This document shows positions 8,022 through 12,857 of a DNA stretch of 12,857 nt, in pieces. This DNA comes from Ectopseudomonas composti (GTDB lineage: Bacteria; Pseudomonadota; Gammaproteobacteria; Pseudomonadales; Pseudomonadaceae): assembly GCA_946886245.1 (NCBI GenBank), contig CAMPIF010000071.1:1-12857 (forward strand), written 5' to 3'. A program made the position numbers and the translations under genes. Numbering within the stretch: the first letter of the stretch is position 1; each line of letters opens with the position of its first letter. The notes beneath the pieces are model-generated. The model did no database searches. It saw nothing but the letters and a program-made list of their open reading frames with translations, and was not told the DNA's origin.

Positions 8022-9121
8022 GCCTGCTCCCAATAGTTGGCCAACTGCGCCAGGGTCACCGCGCGCATGTCTTCACCACGTTGCCAGGCCAGATGCCAAT
8101 CGAGAGTCCGCTGCAGGCAATCGTTCAGGGACCAACGCGACTGCCAGCCGAGCAACTGCCGCGCACGACTGCTGTCCAGACGCAACAGCCCCGCCTCGTG
8201 CAGTTCGCCGAGTTCGACCCTGACACCGGGAGCCTGCGGCCAGCGCGCCGCCAGGCGTTGCACCACATCGCCAACGTTACAGGCGTCACTATCGGCGGGA
8301 CCGAAGTTCCAGGGGCCGGACAAGGACGCACCCTGTTCATGAAGACCTTGTGCCAGCAGCAGATATCCGGCAAGCGGCTCCAGGGCATGCTGCCAGGGAC
8401 GCACGGCCTGCGGATGACGCAGGGTCACGGGCTCACTGCGGGTCCAGGCGGCCAGCACGTCCGGCACCAAGCGGCCGGCAGAAAAATCACCGCCACCCAG
8501 CACATTGCCAGCTCGCGCGGTCGCCAGCGCGAAGCCGTGCTCGGCATACCGGGAGGCCGGAAAATATGACGCTGTAAAAGACTGCGCCAGCAATTCGCAG
8601 CACGCCTTGCTACTGCTGTAAGGATCGTGGCCACCAAGCGCCTCATTTTCGCGGTAGGGCCAGGCCCATTCTTTGTTGGCATAGACTTTGTCGGTAGTGA
8701 CCGCCACGCAAGCTTTTACCCCGCCCGTCTGGCGAATGGCCTCCAGCAGGTGCAGAGTGCCCATCACGTTGCTGGAGTATGTGCCCAACGGGTCGTCGTA
8801 CCCCTCACGCACCAGTGGTTGCGCCGCTAGATGCAAGACGATTTCCGGCCGCACCTCGGCCACCACCGCCGACAGGCTCGGCAGATCGCGCAGATCGCCG
8901 ATGCGGCTATCAATGCCCTCACTCACTCGCGCCAGTTCGAACAGGCTTGGATCAGTCGACGGGTCGAGGGCGAAGCCGGTGACCCGGGAGCCCCAGCTAT
9001 GCAGCCACAGCGCCAACCAGCCGCCCTTGAAGCCGGTATGGCCAGTAATCAGGACGCGCTTGCCGCGCCAAAACTCTGGATTCAGCTCCACTGCTTCCAA
9101 GGTGCTTCTCCGCTCTGCCAC
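8018..9121 (-). CDS. rfbG: CDP-glucose 4,6-dehydratase
   Basis: An extended SDR of about 357-367 residues, as expected for RfbG/DdhB. It converts CDP-glucose to CDP-4-keto-6-deoxyglucose with bound NAD. Numbered from the GTG at 9121, it shows [20 protein letters not shown] at 14-33 (RfbG-type N-terminus and glycine motif), TTDKVYAN at 142-149 with Asp144 and Lys145 in the dehydratase active site, and YSSSK (Tyr168, Lys172). The start is uncertain. GTG 9121 has only a weak ribosome site. TTG 9100 has GGAG 7 bases upstream. GTG 9091 gives the family-like MELNPEFW. Any of the three overlaps the end of rfbF, so the two genes are coupled. The symbol follows the rfbFG/ddhAB nomenclature of enterobacterial 3,6-dideoxyhexose clusters. 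Confidence 0.95.
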   Translation of the reverse strand: MAERRSTLEAVELNPEFWRGKRVLITGHTGFKGGWLALWLHSWGSRVTGFALDPSTDPSLFELARVSEGIDSRIGDLRDLPSLSAVVAEVRPEIVLHLAAQPLVREGYDDPLGTYSSNVMGTLHLLEAIRQTGGVKACVAVTTDKVYANKEWAWPYRENEALGGHDPYSSSKACCELLAQSFTASYFPASRYAEHGFALATARAGNVLGGGDFSAGRLVPDVLAAWTRSEPVTLRHPQAVRPWQHALEPLAGYLLLAQGLHEQGASLSGPWNFGPADSDACNVGDVVQRLAARWPQAPGVRVELGELHEAGLLRLDSSRARQLLGWQSRWSLNDCLQRTLDWHLAWQRGEDMRAVTLAQLANYWEQA

Positions 9122-9855
9122 AGCTGTTCCAGATAATTCTTGTCGCGCAGGGTATCCATAGGGTGCCAGAAGCCCCTATGTTCGAATGCCATGAGCTGGC
9201 CCTCGGCAGCAAGGCTGCTCAGCGGTTCAGCTTCCCAAGCCGTGTCGTCCGCAGCGATATAAGGCAGTACCTTGGGCGACAAGACGAAGAAACCGCCGTT
9301 GATCCAGCCACCATCACCCCGCGGCTTCTCGACGAAACCAGTTACCAGCCCCTCCTTCCGGTCCAGAGCGCCATAACGACCAGGCGGCTGTACGGCAGTG
9401 ACAGTGGCCAGCTTGCCGTGCTCTTTGTGAAAGGAAACCAGAGCAGCAATATCAAGGTCGGAAACGCCATCGCCATAAGTGAAACAGAAAGCTTCGTCCT
9501 CCTTGAGGAACCGTTCGACCCTGCGCAAACGCCCGCCGGTCATCGTGTCTTCGCCAGTATCAACCAGTGTCACACGCCACGGCTCGCTGAAGTTCTGATG
9601 CACATCCATCTGGTTGTTGCGCATATCAAAGGTGACATCAGAGGTATGCAGAAAGTAGTTGGCGAAGAAATCCTTGATCGCATAGCCCTTGTAGCCCAGA
9701 CAGATCACGAAGTCCTGGATACCGTGAGCCGAATACTGCTTCATGATATGCCAGAGTATTGGCTTGCCGCCGACTTCGATCATCGGCTTGGGTCTGAGAT
9801 GTGACTCTTCACTGATGCGTGTGCCCAACCCACCGGCAAGAATGACCGCCTTCAT
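9082..9855 (-). CDS. rfbF: Glucose-1-phosphate cytidylyltransferase
   Basis: A 257-residue nucleotidyltransferase of exactly the usual RfbF/DdhA length. It makes CDP-glucose from CTP and glucose 1-phosphate in the cytoplasm. Visible motifs: the nucleotide loop GGLGTR at 8-13, LRPKPM at 20-25 with Lys23, the family-specific [13 protein letters not shown] stretch near residue 101, YGDGVSDLD with metal-binding aspartates near residue 127, [13 protein letters not shown] and [11 protein letters not shown] near the C-terminus. The ATG at 9855 has GGGAG 5 bases upstream. It is the first gene of the cassette and lies about 61 bases downstream of the predicted sigma-54 start point. It overlaps rfbG. 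A glucose-1-phosphate thymidylyltransferase (RmlA) is unlikely, because the motif pattern is that of the cytidylyl family and rfbG follows. Confidence 0.95.
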   Translation of the reverse strand: MKAVILAGGLGTRISEESHLRPKPMIEVGGKPILWHIMKQYSAHGIQDFVICLGYKGYAIKDFFANYFLHTSDVTFDMRNNQMDVHQNFSEPWRVTLVDTGEDTMTGGRLRRVERFLKEDEAFCFTYGDGVSDLDIAALVSFHKEHGKLATVTAVQPPGRYGALDRKEGLVTGFVEKPRGDGGWINGGFFVLSPKVLPYIAADDTAWEAEPLSSLAAEGQLMAFEHRGFWHPMDTLRDKNYLEQLWQSGEAPWKQWS

Positions 9856-9887
9856 AGCTACTCCCGTGCGCGGAACCCGATCAATTC

Positions 9888-9901
9888 GTCAATTGGTCGA
9901 C
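9888..9901 (-). promoter_or_regulatory. FleQ-box-like site in the leader of the glycosylation cassette
   Basis: The minus strand reads GTCGACCAATTGAC. It agrees at 10 of 13 fixed positions with the FleQ binding consensus as I remember it (GTCaNTAAAtTGAC). It lies about 16-29 bases after the predicted sigma-54 start point. P. aeruginosa FleQ is known to bind in leaders downstream of several flagellar sigma-54 promoters. An imperfect second TCAATT repeat lies just beside it. This is a pattern match only. Confidence 0.4.
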
Positions 9902-9923
9902 ATTTTGTTGTCCGATATACAGG

Positions 9924-9943
9924 TTTAGCAACAACCGGGCCAG
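9924..9943 (-). promoter_or_regulatory. Sigma-54 (RpoN) promoter driving rfbF and the cassette
   Basis: The minus strand reads CTGGCCCG, four bases, then TTGCTAAA. This matches the sigma-54 consensus YTGGCACG-N4-TTGCW with one mismatch (A to C) and the correct GG-N10-GC spacing. The -24 G is at 9940 and the -12 C at 9928, so transcription should begin near 9916, giving a leader of about 61 bases before the rfbF ATG. Flagellar sigma-54 control by FleQ or FleR fits this location. This would let the sugar cassette be expressed separately from flgKL while staying in step with flagellar assembly. Confidence 0.7.
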
Positions 9944-9949
9944 TCCAAT

Positions 9950-10038
9950 CGGGGGCGTCATATATCCAAGCGACAAGAGCTAGCGTGCCGGACCACGAGC
10001 GGTGACTACCGCGACTGAGACACACTGCAGCGCCCCCG
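9950..10038. repeat. Inverted-repeat pair enclosing a small hairpin downstream of flgL
   Basis: CGGGGGCG at 9950-9957 and CGCCCCCG at 10031-10038 are perfect 8-base inverted repeats 73 bases apart. Between them lies a second perfect hairpin, GCGGT-GACT-ACCGC. No T-run follows on the minus strand, so it is not a classical intrinsic terminator for flgKL. It could be a structured RNA 3' end, a Rho-related element or chance. The region has no credible gene. Confidence 0.3.
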
Positions 10039-10090
10039 TAAGCACCACGCTCATGAATGGCGACCCTGGAAGAAAAGAGAGGAAGCAAAT

Positions 10091-11779
10091 TCAACGCAAC
10101 TGGTTGAACAGATTCAACCCCGAGATCTTCACATAGCTCTGCTGCGCCGCCTCGAGAATGATGGTCTGGAACGACAGGCGCGACAACGCCTCGGCGTAAT
10201 CGAGTTCACGCAGCTCGGCCTGTACCGACTTGTTCACCAGCGTCACGTCCTCATTGTCGATACCGGTGGTCTCGATCAGGTTGAGACGCGCGCCGATTTC
10301 GGTCTGTACTTCCAGCACGTTGCCCATACCGTTGTCGAGATTCTTCAGGGCGATGGCCACTTCATCGCGCACGCCCAGGTTGCCCGCCGGCGAGGTCGGC
10401 GATGACTCCAGTGCCTGGCGCAGGCGCGAGATGGTGTTGAGGATGCTGCGCTGTTCCTGAAACTGCGGCTTCACGCCAAATTCGTCGCCACCCGCGACAG
10501 CAGCAGGGCCGGAAAGGGTGAACTCGGCGCCATAGACGTTGAAGGTCGCGGGATACGGAGCGGTAACCGTTCCAGTAGTGAGCACCGGGCTGTTAGGCCC
10601 CACTGGCTGGGCATACACCTCATAGTTGGTGTCATCGGTAAAGCGCAGTACCACGCCAGAGGTCGGGAACTGGCTATCGAACACAGCCTGGTTGACGATG
10701 TTGCCCCCGGCCACCACGGCGGCAGAGCCATTGGTGGAGGCACGGGTCACGGCGAACTCGGTGGACGCGGACTGCAGGGTGAAACTGTGGGTGCCGATGC
10801 CTGGCGAGCCCGCAGTCGCGGGCGGCTGGATATCGGCCAGCAGGTTGTCCAGATCCAGGGCGTTGTCGCCCTCTTTCAGCACCACGTCGAGCTGAAAACG
10901 CATGCCACGGAAGTTGATGACGTTGCCGCCATTGACCAGCGGATCGACCTTGCCGCCCCCGGGGATCTCGGAGGTGACATCGGCACCGCTGGCATCGTAG
11001 ATACGAAACTCGGTACCACTGACGAACGCCAGCGAGTAGGGCTCGCCGCCGCGGAAATCGGAGTTGAACGCGCGGTTGTCTTCGACCAGACCAGGCGAAA
11101 TGAATACCCGCTGCTCATCGGTGGGCACGGCGGGAATGGTGGTTGCCGGCAAGGGCGGCGACGGCAGCGCCGGGTTATTGACTCCATTGCCATTGGCGAC
11201 GCGGTTGGCGTTGGTGACGGCTTCGAACAAGCGCTTGCCGTTGTCGTTGATCGCCACATTGGTGGAACTGGCGACCTGCAGCGTCCGCTGCCCTTCGTCA
11301 CCGAAGTATGAATAGGTGCCGTCCGGGTTGCGCACGAAGGGTTCGGTCTTGCCCAGATTCCCCGCAAACAGGTACTCCCCCCGGGCGTTGCGGCTGTTCA
11401 TCAGGTTGAGCAGCTCGGCCTCACGCTCGGAGAGTTCCTTGGCGATGGAGTTGCGGTCCTCCGCCGACAGCGAACCGCCACCGGCCCGCACCGCCAGCTC
11501 ACGCACACGCTGCAGCACGGTATTGACCGAGTTCAGCGTGGTCTCTTCCTGGGTCAGGCTGTTATTCGCGGCAGTCAGGTTGTCGCTGTACTGCTTGAGC
11601 ACTGCCTGTTGCTGCTCGAGTTGCAACAGGCGCACCGAGGCCACCGGATCATCCGCCGGGGTGAGGATACGGTTGCCACTGCTGATCTGCTCCTGAGTGC
11701 GAATCAGATTCGAATAGTTGCGCCCCAGGCCGGAAACGCCGTTATTGAACGCCTGAATGGATGAGATGCGCATGACCAT
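10091..11779 (-). CDS. flgL: Flagellar hook-associated protein 3 (hook-filament junction protein FlgL)
   Basis: FlgL forms the second ring of the hook-filament junction, between FlgK and the flagellin filament, and is exported by the flagellar type III system. The product has 562 residues from the ATG at 11779. The N-terminal D0/D1 coiled region has RISSIQAFNN, RTQEQISSGNRI and LTPADDPVASVR. The C-terminal D0/D1 region has KSVQAELRELDYAEALSRLS and ends NLFNQLR, as in flagellin-family proteins. About 300 central residues form a Gly/Pro/Val-rich surface region, which makes it much longer than E. coli FlgL (317) and longer than typical Pseudomonas FlgL. An ATG at 11773 (MRISS...) is equally plausible and matches the family N-terminus. 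ATG 11779 is preferred because GAGG lies 8 bases upstream. A TTG further upstream at 11797 is unlikely. It follows flgK by about 68 bases, so the two are probably co-transcribed. Confidence 0.96.
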   Translation of the reverse strand: MVMRISSIQAFNNGVSGLGRNYSNLIRTQEQISSGNRILTPADDPVASVRLLQLEQQQAVLKQYSDNLTAANNSLTQEETTLNSVNTVLQRVRELAVRAGGGSLSAEDRNSIAKELSEREAELLNLMNSRNARGEYLFAGNLGKTEPFVRNPDGTYSYFGDEGQRTLQVASSTNVAINDNGKRLFEAVTNANRVANGNGVNNPALPSPPLPATTIPAVPTDEQRVFISPGLVEDNRAFNSDFRGGEPYSLAFVSGTEFRIYDASGADVTSEIPGGGKVDPLVNGGNVINFRGMRFQLDVVLKEGDNALDLDNLLADIQPPATAGSPGIGTHSFTLQSASTEFAVTRASTNGSAAVVAGGNIVNQAVFDSQFPTSGVVLRFTDDTNYEVYAQPVGPNSPVLTTGTVTAPYPATFNVYGAEFTLSGPAAVAGGDEFGVKPQFQEQRSILNTISRLRQALESSPTSPAGNLGVRDEVAIALKNLDNGMGNVLEVQTEIGARLNLIETTGIDNEDVTLVNKSVQAELRELDYAEALSRLSFQTIILEAAQQSYVKISGLNLFNQLR

Positions 11780-11819
11780 GGGGCTTGCCTCTTGCAACGC
11801 CTGTCATCAGTACAGGCCG

Positions 11820-11843
11820 CGCTTTCCCGAACTCGGGAAAGCG
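11820..11843. repeat. Perfect hairpin between flgK and flgL
   Basis: CGCTTTCCCG at 11820-11829 and CGGGAAAGCG at 11834-11843 form a perfect 10-bp stem with a 4-base loop; the loop ends could add one more A-T pair. It begins 4 bases after the flgK TGA, itself followed in frame by TAA. There is no T-run on either side. It is therefore more likely an mRNA-stability or partial-attenuation element inside the flgKL transcript than a strong intrinsic terminator. Confidence 0.65.
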
Positions 11844-11847
11844 ATTA

Positions 11848-12857
11848 TCAGAATGAAGTGATCAGAGTATCGAACAGGTTACGCGCAACTTGAATGATCT
11901 GCGCGGATGCCTGGTAGTACTGCTCGAACTGGATCAGTTTGGCCGCTTCCTCATCCAAGTTGACCCCGGAAACCGAGTCGCGATTATCGGAGGCTTGCTT
12001 GAGGATCGCCCCGGTCGCCTCGCCGTCCACACGCGCCTGGCTGGTCAGCGTACCGACCCGCTCTACCAGGTCACCATAGGAGTCGGAAAAGCTCGAGCCC
12101 GTGGTGTCAGGCGCAGCCGGGTTGACTCCGATCACGGCTTTTTTCTGCAAATCGACCAGGTTCAACGCATTACGGTTGTCCGACACGCCATTGGTGTTGA
12201 ACGACACCGAGAAGTTGTCGCCAGCAGAGGGTCGCCCGCTGATGCTCACCTGATAGTCGAAAGCAGCCGGTACATCTGGCGGGTTGGCCGGCACGCTGAT
12301 GGTCAGTGCGTTGTCCTGCCCTGGAACGATGCTACCCGTGTCGATCACGTTGCCGTTGATATCGACGACATCATAGCTCTGTGTCGCGCCCCCTGCGGCC
12401 CCCATCACGATCCGCAGCGGCGGCGCATTGCGCAGGCTGGTTTCCAGATCGGCCTGTGCGACCGGGTCATAGATGTCGATCTCGGTGAGCAGGGCCGGCT
12501 GGGTGATCTTGCCGGTGCCGATGTTGGCCGGGCTGGTTTCCGCTTTCAGCGGCGCGGCGAAGGCGAGTTCTTCGGCATTCTTCATGTCCGCGCGGATGTC
12601 ACGGCCGGCGTTACGGGTCGGCATCACCTGAAAACGATCACCGGCAGCGAAGGTGCCACTGGCCACGCCAAGGGAGAAACCATCCACTTCGGGTGCCGGC
12701 ACCGTGGTGATATCGAAGGTCGCAGGACTGGCCGGAAACTGCGTGCCATCGGAGAGGCGCCGAATCGTGTACTCGGTCGCGCTGGTGAACTGGACTTCGT
12801 AATCGCTGGTGGTCAGTTGCGTGGTGTCGGTGATCGTGACATTGAGGTTGGCGTTCG
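11848..12857 (-). CDS. flgK: Flagellar hook-associated protein 1 (FlgK), C-terminal part
   Basis: The frame is open to the right edge, so only the last 336 residues or so are present. FlgK is the first hook-filament junction protein, sitting directly on the hook. The C-terminal 90 residues are diagnostic of the FlgK D0/D1 coiled region: DNRDSVSGVNLDEEAAKLI, then QFEQYYQASAQIIQVARNLF, ending DTLITSF. The upstream visible part is Thr/Asp/Gly-rich beta-type sequence (for example TTSDYEVQFTSATEYTIRRL), consistent with the variable surface domains D2/D3. The gene ends with TGA followed in frame by TAA and is followed by the hairpin and flgL, the normal gene order in Pseudomonas. The real start lies beyond 12857. 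Confidence 0.95.
   Translation of the reverse strand, partial: NANLNVTITDTTQLTTSDYEVQFTSATEYTIRRLSDGTQFPASPATFDITTVPAPEVDGFSLGVASGTFAAGDRFQVMPTRNAGRDIRADMKNAEELAFAAPLKAETSPANIGTGKITQPALLTEIDIYDPVAQADLETSLRNAPPLRIVMGAAGGATQSYDVVDINGNVIDTGSIVPGQDNALTISVPANPPDVPAAFDYQVSISGRPSAGDNFSVSFNTNGVSDNRNALNLVDLQKKAVIGVNPAAPDTTGSSFSDSYGDLVERVGTLTSQARVDGEATGAILKQASDNRDSVSGVNLDEEAAKLIQFEQYYQASAQIIQVARNLFDTLITSF

Noticed and set aside
7461..8033. Longer form of the epimerase starting at TTG 8033
   Set aside because: The ATG at 8021 has a strong GGGAG site and forms a standard ATGA overlap with the rfbG stop, and the extra four residues add nothing conserved.
9163..9804. Plus-strand open frame of 213 codons antisense to rfbF
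   Set aside because: rfbF is certain on the minus strand, and the plus-strand translation has no family features.
9858..10094. Minus-strand open frame of 78 codons in the flgL-rfbF gap
   Set aside because: It begins with TTG inside the flgL stop region, covers the sigma-54 promoter and inverted repeats, and has no recognisable domain.
1..12857. tRNA, rRNA, CRISPR array, insertion sequence, toxin-antitoxin or phage genes
   Set aside because: I saw no tRNA-like folds, regularly spaced direct repeats, transposase motifs or terminal repeats. The window is fully explained by flagellar and sugar genes.

Overview
This window looks like a piece of a Pseudomonas-type (gammaproteobacterial) chromosome at the flagellar hook-filament junction locus. 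The assignment rests on the flgK-flgL order, the sequence of the FlgL and FlgK ends, the moderately high GC, and a sugar and glycosyltransferase cassette directly after flgL. In Pseudomonas aeruginosa that position, between flgL and fliC, is the known site of the flagellin glycosylation island. All supported genes lie on the minus strand, so transcription runs from high to low coordinates.

Layout, in transcription order: flgK (C-terminal part, cut by the right edge), a short gap with a perfect hairpin, flgL, and a 235-base intergenic region carrying a good sigma-54 promoter and a FleQ-box-like site. Next comes a tightly packed seven-gene cassette: glucose-1-phosphate cytidylyltransferase (rfbF), CDP-glucose 4,6-dehydratase (rfbG), an RmlC-like sugar epimerase, a TylC3/NovU-type sugar C-methyltransferase, an FkbM-type O-methyltransferase, a short SDR sugar reductase/epimerase, and a serine-acetyltransferase-like acyltransferase. 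Most of these junctions are start/stop overlaps (ATGA or GTGA), implying translational coupling. After a 139-base gap comes a very large multidomain glycosyltransferase, at least 1176 residues, which runs off the left edge.

Inferred working of the system: RfbF and RfbG make CDP-4-keto-6-deoxyglucose. The epimerase and C-methyltransferase convert it to a branched 4-keto sugar and the SDR reduces the ketone, giving a CDP-linked 3-C-methyl-6-deoxyhexose. The O-methyl- and acyltransferases may cap or decorate it. The giant glycosyltransferase would attach the sugars, most likely to flagellin, whose gene I would expect just beyond the left edge. No E1/DdhC-type 3-dehydratase is present, which argues against the usual 3,6-dideoxyhexose outcome of rfbFG. 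The final sugar and its acceptor are predictions. The enzyme families are clear from motifs.
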